Shown here piece by piece: positions 1 to 7,120 of a stretch of DNA of 23,401 bases (the first letter of the stretch is position 1; every line of letters begins with the position of its first letter). Where the stretch lies: positions 1 to 23,401 of the forward strand of contig CAYIYH010000016.1 in the NCBI GenBank assembly GCA_964367585.1, given 5' to 3'. Origin of the DNA: CAYJGJ01 sp964367585 (GTDB lineage Bacteria > Bacillota > Clostridia > Peptostreptococcales > Anaerovoracaceae). The notes under the pieces were generated by a model, which saw nothing but the letters and a program-made list of their open reading frames with translations, did no database searches and was not told the origin of the DNA. Position numbers and translations under genes: made by a program.

Positions 1-291
1 GGTAGTCCACTCGTCAAATTCATAGCCATCCACTGATGGAGCTTTTAAATTGACAATACTCTCCGTTCCTGCGATATAACTCGCTGGATAGGCAACCGTA
101 TCAGTGGTAAAATCAACGCCACTAATTACAGTTCCAGCACTATCTTTAGCTTGATAGTTAATAGCTGTTACCGTAGGCGTTACGTCTGCACTTGTAGCAG
201 ATACAGATGCAAGATTTCCCATTAATAAAAAGATTATTAATGAAACCGCTATCATTTTTTTAGATGTCTTGTTTCTTATCATGTTTATCAT
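1..291 (-). CDS. Secreted or surface protein, N-terminal part only (runs off the window start)
   Basis: Reading on the minus strand from an ATG at 291, 97 codons stay open to the window edge. The first 32 residues form a clear Sec signal peptide: basic residues R6, K8, K11 and K12, a hydrophobic core around residues 13-28, and a likely cleavage after V-S-A at residue 32. The mature part is rich in T, V, S, D and Y and ends near a G-Y-E-F-D-E-W motif, which resembles the beta-rich repeats (MucBP or Listeria-Bacteroides type) of cell-surface adhesins. A GGAG ribosome binding site lies about 7 bases upstream of this ATG, which is why I prefer it to the in-frame ATG at 282. The function is unknown; the C-terminus with any anchor signal is outside the window. 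Confidence 0.75.
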   Translation of the reverse strand, partial: MINMIRNKTSKKMIAVSLIIFLLMGNLASVSATSADVTPTVTAINYQAKDSAGTVISGVDFTTDTVAYPASYIAGTESIVNLKAPSVDGYEFDEWTT

Positions 292-467
292 GATGTTTCT
301 CCTTTCCTATTTTCAAAATAATTTATCCTTTTTCACATACTTAATTGCTACAGTTTAACTACTAGAAAATTAATATCTGCGCAATTCAATGTTCTATATA
401 AATTATAAATGAAACGCCTCACTACTGCTAGTACGGAAAATGTCGCTTTTTGTGATAAAATTGGCAC

Positions 468-496
468 TTGACACATTGGTCTATTTGTGCTATATG
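468..496 (+). promoter_or_regulatory. Possible sigma-A promoter firing into the repeat region
   Basis: A perfect -35 box TTGACA (468-473) is followed after exactly 17 bases by TATATG (491-496), a 4/6 match to TATAAT. No plus-strand gene lies downstream, so a transcript would start near 503 and run through the hairpins at 555-720 and then antisense to the MurE-like gene. This is a candidate only. Confidence 0.35.
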
Positions 497-547
497 CACT
501 TTTCCATATAGAAAAAGTTATCAATAGATATCTCCCCTGTATTGCTG

Positions 548-583
548 AAAAAAACGGGAATCCTTTATATTAAAGGATTCCCG
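548..583 (-). terminator. Rho-independent terminator downstream of the MurE-like gene
   Basis: A perfect 13-bp stem (555-567 pairing with 571-583, loop TAT) is followed on the minus strand by seven consecutive T (548-554 read in reverse). Orientation and position fit the end of the minus-strand transcript carrying the MurE-like gene, whose stop codon is about 140 bases upstream of the stem. Confidence 0.85.
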
Positions 584-607
584 GACTTACATCAACTTGA
601 TACTGTC

Positions 608-723
608 GAGGTTATTTATATTAGCTTTGCTAATATAAATCTGCCATCTTGCGAAGCAAGGGCAAGTAGAACGATAAATAACCTCATAAATTATAACCTA
701 CACAAAATGAGGTTATTTATATT
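608..723. repeat. Overlapping direct and inverted repeats (GAGGTTATTTAT family)
   Basis: The 15-mer GAGGTTATTTATATT occurs at 608-622 and again at 709-723. A reverse-complement copy of its first 12 bases lies between them at 674-685. The middle copy can therefore pair with either flank: 674-687 with 707-720 gives a perfect 14-bp stem with a 19-base loop, and 608-619 with 674-685 gives the alternative. A third perfect stem, 614-625 with 629-640 (loop TTT), overlaps the first copy, and CTTGC/GCAAG at 648-660 adds a short stem. The right copy ends against the stop codon of the MurE-like gene. Confidence 0.7.
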
Positions 724-2310
724 TTAGATATTATTATATTCTTCTATATACATATTTACATATTCTACATCGGAAGTGATAGGTATTTCCTTTGTTCCTA
801 CAGTTTGACTTTTCTCTCGGCCTTTTCCTGCTACGATAAGTATGGAATCTTTATCAAGTATATCCATTGCTTTCTTAATAGCTTCGCCACGCACCGGTAT
901 TAATTCATAAACACCACCCGCCTTAGCTATGTGCTCCGCAGTTTCTCGCATTATTTTTTCCAAAGGCTCCTGCCCATAATCAGCTTCTGTCACATAAGTA
1001 AGCTCAGCCCTTTTTCCTGTGATAGTTCCGAGAAGCTTCCGCCTCGAAAGAGATCTCCCTCCCGAAATCCCGAATAAAATATATATCTTTCTATTTGGAT
1101 ATTCTACAGAGACAGAGTCAAATAGAGCATTGTAACTCATTTCGTTATGAGCATAATCAACAATCACTGTTTTTTGTCCATCGGTACTTTTAAAAGTCTC
1201 CATCCTACCAGGAACGCTTGCATTTTGCAACCCTTCTTTTATAGCCCCAATAGGGACATCCAAAAAATACGCAATACAGATTGAACAGAGTGCATTCGTT
1301 ACATTGAAGATGCCTTTCATATTCAAAACTATTTCTTCTTGATATGTTGGAGTTGTGAGGTGAAAGCAGATTCCATTGTCAGTAGTTTTTATATTTGATG
1401 CCCTTATCGCTGCATCCTTATGCAACCCGAATGTAAGGATTCCTTTATTTATTGGACTATTCATGGCAGTATGCAACACTTCTTTGTAGTTTTCATCATC
1501 CATGTTAATACACATGTATTCACTTTGATTAAATAACTGCTTCTTTGATTCGAAATAGTCGTTAAAGTCAGAGTGCTCTATTTCACTGATATGATCCTCT
1601 CCTATGTTTAAATAAGCACCTATTTTATAAATTACATTAGCAACCCTATCATATTTTAATGCATGGCTAGACACTTCCATTACAAAATTTTGCAACCTGT
1701 TTTCCACGGATTTTTTTAAATAATTCTGCAGAGTAATCGATTCGGGAGTTGTAAGGTGCGAAGGCTCTTCCTCATTTTCCCCGTAATAAATTGTTACTCC
1801 TGAAGAAATACCTGTTTTCCCCGGGTTCGGGAGCTTAATCGTATCAAAATTATTATGGTTTCTCTCAAAATATATATTTTTGTTAGCATAAGTGTCTAAA
1901 ATATTTTTCACATACATTACAGTAGTACTTTTGCCTTTTGTTCCTGTTACGCCAATTAAATTTAGTTTTTCCCAAGGGTTATCGTTATACTTATTTGCCA
2001 TTACCGCCATAGCTTTGTTAATATTTGACACTACTATTTCCATGCCGACAAGTTTTGGCACAGCCTCTTTTGCAAGATGAAATTTCTCATCCCTGATCAC
2101 AACAATAGCACCGGATTTAATGGCAGCTTCTAAGTAAGATAATTTGAAATTTACACCCTTCATAATAAAGATTGAATTAGGAACAGTAAGTTGAGAATTA
2201 AATTCTATTCCATCTATTTTATTCAATGCCCCGTCGGAAGTTATATTGTCTCTTACGTAAATATTATGTTCTTTTAAGCATTGAATATACTCATTCACTA
2301 TATATTTCAT
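724..2310 (-). CDS. MurE-like Mur ligase (ATP-dependent amide ligase)
   Basis: This is a 528-residue member of the Mur ligase family, close in length to MurE (UDP-MurNAc-tripeptide synthetase). A MurE-like N-terminal region is followed by the P-loop T-G-T-K-G-K-S-T at residues 122-129, the substrate-loop motif T-T-P-E-S (187-191), M-E-V-S-S-H-A-L (211-218), the likely carbamylated lysine K256 in K-K-Q-L-F, and the C-terminal domain motifs D-Y-A-H-N (385-389) and A-G-K-G-R-E (494-499). The loop that in mDAP-adding MurE reads D-N-P-R is here E-A-D-Y-G-Q-E-P (442-449), so the added residue is probably not meso-diaminopimelate and may not be a standard peptidoglycan amino acid. A GGGAG ribosome binding site precedes the start, a promoter lies at 2416-2444, and a terminator at 548-583 closes the unit. 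An aminotransferase lies upstream on the same strand. It could be the organism's housekeeping MurE or a paralog with another substrate. Confidence 0.85.
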   Translation of the reverse strand: MKYIVNEYIQCLKEHNIYVRDNITSDGALNKIDGIEFNSQLTVPNSIFIMKGVNFKLSYLEAAIKSGAIVVIRDEKFHLAKEAVPKLVGMEIVVSNINKAMAVMANKYNDNPWEKLNLIGVTGTKGKSTTVMYVKNILDTYANKNIYFERNHNNFDTIKLPNPGKTGISSGVTIYYGENEEEPSHLTTPESITLQNYLKKSVENRLQNFVMEVSSHALKYDRVANVIYKIGAYLNIGEDHISEIEHSDFNDYFESKKQLFNQSEYMCINMDDENYKEVLHTAMNSPINKGILTFGLHKDAAIRASNIKTTDNGICFHLTTPTYQEEIVLNMKGIFNVTNALCSICIAYFLDVPIGAIKEGLQNASVPGRMETFKSTDGQKTVIVDYAHNEMSYNALFDSVSVEYPNRKIYILFGISGGRSLSRRKLLGTITGKRAELTYVTEADYGQEPLEKIMRETAEHIAKAGGVYELIPVRGEAIKKAMDILDKDSILIVAGKGREKSQTVGTKEIPITSDVEYVNMYIEEYNNI

Positions 2311-2415
2311 TATTTTCTCCCAGATCTCATCTTATCCAACGTTATTATGACTTTGTAATTGTACAGATATTTAACGACATCGCAGCACATCCGCATAGCA
2401 GTAATTTAACTTAAT

Positions 2416-2444
2416 TCTATAGTAATATATGCTTTCGATTTCAA
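2416..2444 (-). promoter_or_regulatory. Sigma-A promoter for the MurE-like gene
   Basis: On the minus strand, TTGAAA (2444-2439) and TATAGA (2421-2416) are separated by exactly 17 bases, about 100 bases upstream of the ATG at 2310. This suggests that the MurE-like gene can be transcribed independently of the aminotransferase, whose stop codon lies 159 bases before it. Confidence 0.5.
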
Positions 2445-2469
2445 ATAGTTTTATTGATATTCGACAATC

Positions 2470-3702
2470 TTATACACTGAATTTTTTCATATTATTTTGG
2501 GCTAATTGTTGATTCACGTACTCCGTATCGCAATCACCTTCATCTATTAGTCCTTTTATTGTATCTAGCGATTTATAGATTTCATCTATCGGTTCAGTCC
2601 CTATTGATAATCTGATAAATCTTTCTGTACTTGCTCCGTATGCACTTCCTGGCACAGCCGCTATTCCGTGCTTAAACAAGAGATACAGGCAAAAATCAAG
2701 CGACGATTGCTTGAAATTGTCGATATTAGCAAACAAATAAAACGTTGCATCTCCAGGGAATCTGCTTAATTTTATTTCATCCATATATTCTGCTATCTGT
2801 GCTCTTTTTTTGACTACTTCTCTAACTTGTGGCAACGTTACATCTAATATATCATCAAAATACTCATTTAGGTAATGTGAGATGATCGTCGAACCACATG
2901 TTATTAAGTGCTGATTCAGCACCAATATGTTTTTTATTACGTCTTCGGAAGCGATAGCATATCCCACTCGAAACCCTGATAAACCCATGTTTTTGGAAAG
3001 CGAATTGACGACAATAATCCCGTCTTTATTCGGCACTATATTTGCCATTGAATAAAACTTGCCGTCTAAAACAAAATCGCTATACGCTTCATCTACCAAC
3101 ACGTATACCCCTTTTTCACGACACTGTTTATATATGATTTCTAATTCTTCCTTGGAGTAGATGAATCCTCCTGGATTATTGGGATTATTGATTATTAACA
3201 TCTTACTCTTCGGAGAAAAATGCTCATGAAAATTTGCTGGCTTGCAATGGTATGGTATGAAACTGACAGAACAATTGGAAATCTTTACTTGTTCCTGATA
3301 ACTTAGCCATGCGGGCTCATGGATAAGAACTTCATCCCCATCATTCAAAACAGCTTGCATTGCCATATAAATTATTGGCTTAGATCCCGCCGTGATCAAT
3401 ATTTCTTTTTCGCAATCAACCTTCGCATTGTATACTTTCTCATAAAAATCGCATATCTTCTTCCGCAACTCAGGCAACCCCAAACTTTCGTGATAATGGT
3501 AACCCTTATCTCCCCATTTTTCCTGTAGTTTATTAAAATCAAATAACGGTATATCAAAAAAAGCTTCTCCTAGCGAAAGAGTCGTTATATTTCGACCACT
3601 TCTCTTCAGTGAATAAACTATCTGATTTATATATATAGATAAAGCCTCAGGTATATTTTGGATTTTAGCGCTAACTTGCATTACGGGTAATTTATTGTTC
3701 AT
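2470..3702 (-). CDS. Class I/II PLP-dependent aminotransferase
   Basis: This 410-residue fold-type I aminotransferase shows all the expected landmarks. N-N-P-N-N-P-G-G lies at residues 172-179. The PLP-phosphate/pyridine-binding aspartate is in D-E-A-Y-S-D (D204, Y207). The Schiff-base lysine K237 is in N-S-L-S-K-N-M-G, followed by G-F-R-V-G-Y, and the C-terminal substrate arginine region reads R-L-S-I-G-T-E-P (364-371). The family transfers amino groups between amino acids and 2-oxo acids in the cytoplasm; specificity cannot be read from the sequence. A GGAGG ribosome binding site sits 7 bases before the ATG. Its same-strand neighbour is the MurE-like ligase, so it might supply an amino acid for that ligase, but the 159-base gap and the separate promoter weaken the operon argument. 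No truncation or missing residue was seen. Confidence 0.9.
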   Translation of the reverse strand: MNNKLPVMQVSAKIQNIPEALSIYINQIVYSLKRSGRNITTLSLGEAFFDIPLFDFNKLQEKWGDKGYHYHESLGLPELRKKICDFYEKVYNAKVDCEKEILITAGSKPIIYMAMQAVLNDGDEVLIHEPAWLSYQEQVKISNCSVSFIPYHCKPANFHEHFSPKSKMLIINNPNNPGGFIYSKEELEIIYKQCREKGVYVLVDEAYSDFVLDGKFYSMANIVPNKDGIIVVNSLSKNMGLSGFRVGYAIASEDVIKNILVLNQHLITCGSTIISHYLNEYFDDILDVTLPQVREVVKKRAQIAEYMDEIKLSRFPGDATFYLFANIDNFKQSSLDFCLYLLFKHGIAAVPGSAYGASTERFIRLSIGTEPIDEIYKSLDTIKGLIDEGDCDTEYVNQQLAQNNMKKFSV

Positions 3703-3930
3703 TACTGATCCTCCATCGTTTAATCAAATAATTTAATACATAGATATATTTGAATTCATCTAAATCACAAAACAGCAGATACCACTCGCTGCCCATAAGG
3801 ATTCCATCATGGATTTATTCGCATACAAAATATCGTGAGTATAATAATCGTTTACATATATATCATTCCAAACGGCCACTGTAAAGCTATAGATCTTTAA
3901 AAATATAAAAGTTATAAGCATATAAATTAA
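3703..3930. other. Intergenic, no gene seen
   Basis: This AT-rich stretch lies between the aminotransferase start and the tRNA-like locus. It probably holds the aminotransferase promoter. A weak pair, TTGTGA then TATATC with a 16-base spacer, reads on the minus strand roughly 50-75 bases upstream of the ATG. The open frame that crosses the region starts inside the tRNA-like sequence and lacks support. Confidence 0.4.
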
Positions 3931-3962
3931 TTCTGCCACGATGCAAAAACACCGTGGCAGAG
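3931..3962 (-). terminator. Stem-loop just downstream of the tRNA-like locus
   Basis: A perfect 10-bp stem (TTCTGCCACG at 3931-3940 with CGTGGCAGAA at 3953-3962) encloses a 12-base loop. It lies 8 bases beyond the CCA end of the tRNA-like sequence on the minus strand, where a terminator or processing hairpin is expected. The sequence that follows is AT-rich but has no proper T run, so termination is only probable. Confidence 0.4.
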
Positions 3963-3970
3963 AACTATTT

Positions 3971-4046
3971 TGGCACACCCTCATAGGATCGAACCTTGGA
4001 CACCCCGCTCAAGAGTCAGGTGTTCTGCCAGCTGAGCTAATGGTGC
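3971..4046 (-). tRNA. Degenerate tRNA-Lys (anticodon CUU), possibly a tRNA pseudogene
   Basis: The minus strand reads as a 76-base tRNA with correct spacing: acceptor GCACCAT, TA, D-stem GCTC/GAAC, an 8-base D-loop with GG, anticodon loop CTCTTGA (anticodon CUU), a 5-base variable loop, T-loop TTCGATC and an encoded CCA. Each of the four stems carries one mismatch: A-G in the acceptor, C-A in the D-stem, A-G at the anticodon loop closure and A-A in the T-stem. There are also several G-U pairs. Normal clostridial tRNA-Lys genes pair fully, so this copy looks mutated. It still has a good promoter 50 bases upstream, which argues that it is, or recently was, transcribed. Confidence 0.75.
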
Positions 4047-4103
4047 ATAATATACTACTTTTTTTTAAAAAGCATACTGAACTTGTCGGCGTTCAATTTT
4101 AGT

Positions 4104-4132
4104 ATTATAATATACTTTTAATAATATGTAAA
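4104..4132 (-). promoter_or_regulatory. Sigma-A promoter for the tRNA-Lys-like locus
   Basis: On the minus strand, TTTACA (4132-4127) and a perfect TATAAT (4109-4104) are separated by exactly 17 bases. Transcription would begin around 4097, about 50 bases before the tRNA 5' end. A short TGAAC/GTTCA stem in the leader lies just after the start point. Confidence 0.65.
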
Positions 4133-4269
4133 TAACTTGAATGACTTTTTTTGGACACACTTTCCTATTCGAACATATTATTAATGTGCTTTCGATAATT
4201 GTGTGGTAAAATACCTAGAGGGTTGTTAAAGGAATGATATTTTACACGCACATTAAGGGAGAATTTTAA

Positions 4270-4776
4270 ATGATTATCAGACAAGAAGAACCACGGGATT
4301 ATGTAGAAGTGGAGAGCTTAGTGAAAGCTGCTTTTGAAACAGCCGAACATACAGACGGAAATGAACATAATTTAGTTGCAAAACTTAGAAAAAGTGATGG
4401 TTTTATACACGAACTATCTTTAGTTGCAGAAGAAAATGATGCAATACTCGGTCATGTAATTTTCACCAAAATAAAAATCGGTAAGACGAACGGACTTGCG
4501 CTTGCACCACTTGCAGTCATCCCACAAGCCCAAGGAAAAGGTATTGGCACTGCATTGATTGAAAGAGGCCACGAGATAGCAAAGTCTATGGGATACGATA
4601 TTATAGTGGTTTTGGGTAGCGAAAAGTATTATCCGAGAATTGGTTATAAATCTGCAAGCATTTTAAAAATTAATGCACCTTTCGACGTACCTGACGAAAA
4701 TTATATGGCTATCAGTTTAAGCGGGAATAACGAACAAATTAATGGTATCGTCGAATACGTTAAAGAGCTACAATAG
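4270..4776 (+). CDS. GNAT family N-acetyltransferase
   Basis: This 168-residue protein has the usual length and order of a single GNAT domain of the YhbS-like type. The central strand L-A-P-L-A-V-I-P (residues 78-85) leads into the acetyl-CoA pyrophosphate loop Q-A-Q-G-K-G-I-G-T-A (86-95). It ends with the conserved Y-Y-P-R-I-G-Y segment (120-126). It would transfer an acetyl group from acetyl-CoA to a small molecule or a protein amine; the acceptor is unknown. The start is set by an AGGGAG ribosome binding site about 8 bases upstream. A loose GTAAAATA/TATTTTAC inverted repeat lies between about 4205 and 4250, but I see no firm promoter. It shares its strand with the GyrI-like gene 200 bases downstream. 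Confidence 0.88.
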   Translation: MIIRQEEPRDYVEVESLVKAAFETAEHTDGNEHNLVAKLRKSDGFIHELSLVAEENDAILGHVIFTKIKIGKTNGLALAPLAVIPQAQGKGIGTALIERGHEIAKSMGYDIIVVLGSEKYYPRIGYKSASILKINAPFDVPDENYMAISLSGNNEQINGIVEYVKELQ

Positions 4777-4979
4777 CTGTGTCCTGCCAGCGTACGCAAA
4801 ATGTGAGCAGAGAATTATTTTTGAAGAGCCACTCAAACCGTTAAAGAGGAGTCGCAACGCAAAGAAAACACAACAAGAAAAACCCCTATATTCGCTAAAT
4901 GATAATATGTTTATGATTTGTATCGCTTTGTCCTTGCAAATATGTCGATTTAGTAAATCATTATAGAAAGAGGTGTAGC

Positions 4980-5615
4980 ATGGATTTTGATTTTAAAAAA
5001 CAATATAAAGAATTATATATGGCAAAATCCACGCCGTCGATAGTTGAAGTTCCAAAGATGAATTATCTTGCGGTAAATGGAAAGGGAAACCCGAACAAGG
5101 AAAACGGCGAATATCAAAATTCGTTAGGCTTACTGTATGCCATCGGCTACACTCTAAAAATGAGCTACAAAAGCGACTATAAAATAGATGGTTTTTTCGA
5201 GTATGTTATGCCGCCGCTCGAGGGTTTTTGGTGGCAGGAGGGAATACAAGGGGTGGACTATCTTAACAAAGACAAGTTTTGCTGGATTTCACTTATCCGC
5301 CTGCCAGACTTTATAGGTAAGGCTGATTTTGACTGGGCAATAGAAAGCGCTACAAAAAAGAAAAAAGAAGATTTCAGCAAGGTGAATTTTTTCACATATG
5401 ACGAGGGAATGTGCGTGCAATGTATGCATATAGGCGCATACGACAACGAGCCTATCACTACTAAGACAATGGATGATTTTGCAAAGGCAAGCGGTTATAA
5501 AATTGATCTAAACGACACACGACACCATCACGAAATTTATCTAAGCGACCCGCGCAAGGTCGCTACCGAAAAGCTAAAAACGGTACTTCGCCATCCGATA
5601 AAGAAAATATTATAG
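4980..5615 (+). CDS. GyrI-like small-molecule-binding domain protein
   Basis: This 211-residue protein matches the family of stand-alone GyrI-like proteins (COG4832 type). The opening M-D-F-D-F-K-K-Q-Y-K-E-L-Y leads to a P-K-M-N-Y-L-A-V-N-G-K-G-N-P signature at about residues 25-38. There follows an E-Y-Q-N-S-L-G-L-L-Y-A-I-G-Y helix and the aromatic E-G-F-W-W-Q-E-G segment (81-88). The GyrI/BmrR ligand-binding fold usually holds small hydrophobic or cationic molecules; some relatives are linked to drug binding. There is no DNA-binding domain, so it is not itself a regulator of the MerR type. An AGAGGTG ribosome binding site sits 5 bases upstream of the ATG. The role in this cell is unknown. 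Confidence 0.8.
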   Translation: MDFDFKKQYKELYMAKSTPSIVEVPKMNYLAVNGKGNPNKENGEYQNSLGLLYAIGYTLKMSYKSDYKIDGFFEYVMPPLEGFWWQEGIQGVDYLNKDKFCWISLIRLPDFIGKADFDWAIESATKKKKEDFSKVNFFTYDEGMCVQCMHIGAYDNEPITTKTMDDFAKASGYKIDLNDTRHHHEIYLSDPRKVATEKLKTVLRHPIKKIL

Positions 5616-5662
5616 AATATATATAAACAGCGGCAGTGTGATATTTTGTTCAGCGCCAAGAT

Positions 5663-7099
5663 CTACATTTGGCAAAACATCTCCATCATTTTCACTGCAT
5701 CAAGGATTTTTGTTTCAAGGGCTTCTTTACCATATTGGTCTACTTGAGCCTTATCCTTAGGTCCGTGCGTCAAGCACCCTGCGCCTCCTATGCAGCCGTC
5801 GATGCAAGCCATTCCTTCGATAAAATTCGCATCCAAAAGATTCTTTGAGGATTTTATCAACGCAATTTTACATTCCTCTATCCCATTACACCTTTCCGCC
5901 TTTACATCAAACTCAATATTCTGTTCGATGATCGCTTGCTCAACAGCCTCAGATAATCCTCCACTTCTTGCAAATATTCGTCCAAAGTAAGACGCATTAT
6001 CCAAAAACCCCTCATCCAGAGAAGATAGGTCTATTTCTTTACTATCAAGCAACGCTTGCAATTCTTCAAATGTAATCACACTGTCTATATACGGACTTAC
6101 ACTTTCAAGTTGAAACTCTGCTTTTTTTGCCGTACATGGTCCAATGAAAACGACTTTTGATGTTGGATCTGTTTCCTTTATATATTTTGCTATTCTTGCC
6201 ATTGGTGACAAGTTATGCGATATATGCTTTTGCATGTCTGGAAACTCGTTATTAATATACATCACAAATGCAGGGCAGCAGGAACTTGTCAAGAATCCCT
6301 TTTCCGCAAGCTCGTTTGATTCTTCTAATGCTACAGCATCCGCACCGAGTGCAGCTTCAACTATAGCGTGAAATCCCAACTCCTTGATTCCACTAACAAC
6401 TTGGCCAAAATTCGCATGCTGAAACTGACTCGAAATAGAAGGTGCTACCACAGCGTAGACTTTATATTTTTTGTTACTATCACTCTCTTTGATTATATCA
6501 ATGGTATCTAAAATGAAAGACTTGTCTGCAATTGAGCCAAAGGGACATTGATACATACAAGCACCGCAAGCTATACATTTTTCGTTATTAATCTCGGCAC
6601 TATTGTCTTTCGCTTTGCCGATAGCCTTTACCTTACATGCTGTTTCACACGGCCTTTTGTTGCTTATTACAGCGTGATAAGGACAGCTTTTTGCACACAC
6701 ACCGCAGTTGACACATTTATCCCTATCGATTCTTGCCACGTGGTTCTCGGTAAAGGTAATTGCACCAAACTTGCACGTATCGAAACAACGGTGAGCCAGA
6801 CATCCCCTGCATGACGAGGTGATCACATATCCCGATGACGGACATTCATCGCAAGCTATATCTATAACTTCTATTACATTCGGATTTTTTTTATCACCAC
6901 CCATAGCAATTTTTACCCGTTCAGTCAAAATTGCTCGTTCTTTATATACACAACATCGCATTGTGGATTCTTTTCCAGAAACGATATTCTTGGGTATGTC
7001 TGATATATTTTCTAAAAGAGTATCATTCCAGGCGTTTCTTGCCACCTCTCTTAAAACCTTATATTTTAAATGTTGTACTTTGGTATCAAATTTGTACAT
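5663..7099 (-). CDS. [FeFe] hydrogenase, monomeric group B type
   Basis: This 478-residue cytoplasmic hydrogenase would reversibly reduce protons to H2 with ferredoxin-level electrons. After about 80 residues comes a cysteine-rich region (C83, C86, C97, C100, C105, C109). Two [4Fe-4S] ferredoxin motifs follow, C129/C132/C135/C139 and C175/C178/C181/C185. The H-cluster domain then carries L1 T-S-S-C-C-P-A-F (271-278), L2 P-C-T-A-K-K (321-326) and L3 E-G-M-A-C-I-D-G-C-I-G-G-A-G-C (428-442). All four H-cluster ligands (C275, C322, C432, C436) and the proton-relay cysteine C274 are present, so it should be catalytic. The A-G-C-L-T-H-G ending of L3, instead of G-G-G-Q-P, fits group B enzymes. It is the last gene of the minus-strand operon, 21 bases after the phosphatase, with an AAGGA ribosome binding site. 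No clear terminator follows before the convergent gene. Confidence 0.92.
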   Translation of the reverse strand: MYKFDTKVQHLKYKVLREVARNAWNDTLLENISDIPKNIVSGKESTMRCCVYKERAILTERVKIAMGGDKKNPNVIEVIDIACDECPSSGYVITSSCRGCLAHRCFDTCKFGAITFTENHVARIDRDKCVNCGVCAKSCPYHAVISNKRPCETACKVKAIGKAKDNSAEINNEKCIACGACMYQCPFGSIADKSFILDTIDIIKESDSNKKYKVYAVVAPSISSQFQHANFGQVVSGIKELGFHAIVEAALGADAVALEESNELAEKGFLTSSCCPAFVMYINNEFPDMQKHISHNLSPMARIAKYIKETDPTSKVVFIGPCTAKKAEFQLESVSPYIDSVITFEELQALLDSKEIDLSSLDEGFLDNASYFGRIFARSGGLSEAVEQAIIEQNIEFDVKAERCNGIEECKIALIKSSKNLLDANFIEGMACIDGCIGGAGCLTHGPKDKAQVDQYGKEALETKILDAVKMMEMFCQM

Positions 7100-7120
7100 A
7101 TAATAATCTTCCTTCTTATT

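Larger units (their letters stand above)
292..723. other. Gene-free, repeat-rich intergenic region
   Basis: These 432 bases lie between the divergent secreted-protein start and the 3' end of the MurE-like gene. I see no convincing gene in them. They hold a plus-oriented promoter-like sequence (468-496), a minus-strand terminator (548-583), a perfect 12-bp hairpin (614-640) and a three-copy GAGGTTATTTAT repeat (608-723). The 5' untranslated stretch of the secreted protein gene (about 292-460) is AT-rich, without a clear sigma-A promoter that I would commit to. Confidence 0.6.

Noticed and set aside
463..480. Sigma-54-like TGGCAC element
   Set aside because: TGGCAC is present but no TTGC follows at the required spacing; the overlapping TTGACA is a better sigma-A match.
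542..727. Open frame of 61 codons on the plus strand starting with TTG
   Set aside because: It has no ribosome binding site, runs through hairpins and repeats, and has no recognisable protein features.
3760..3984. Open frame of 74 codons on the minus strand
   Set aside because: Its start lies inside the tRNA-like sequence, it crosses a stem-loop, and its composition is not protein-like for this genome.
4221..4240. Rex half-site TTGTTAA upstream of the GNAT gene
   Set aside because: The second half (TTAACAA) is missing, so it is probably chance.
4742..4966. Open frame of 74 codons after the GNAT gene
   Set aside because: It overlaps the GNAT 3' end, has no ribosome binding site and no known motif; at best a decayed remnant.
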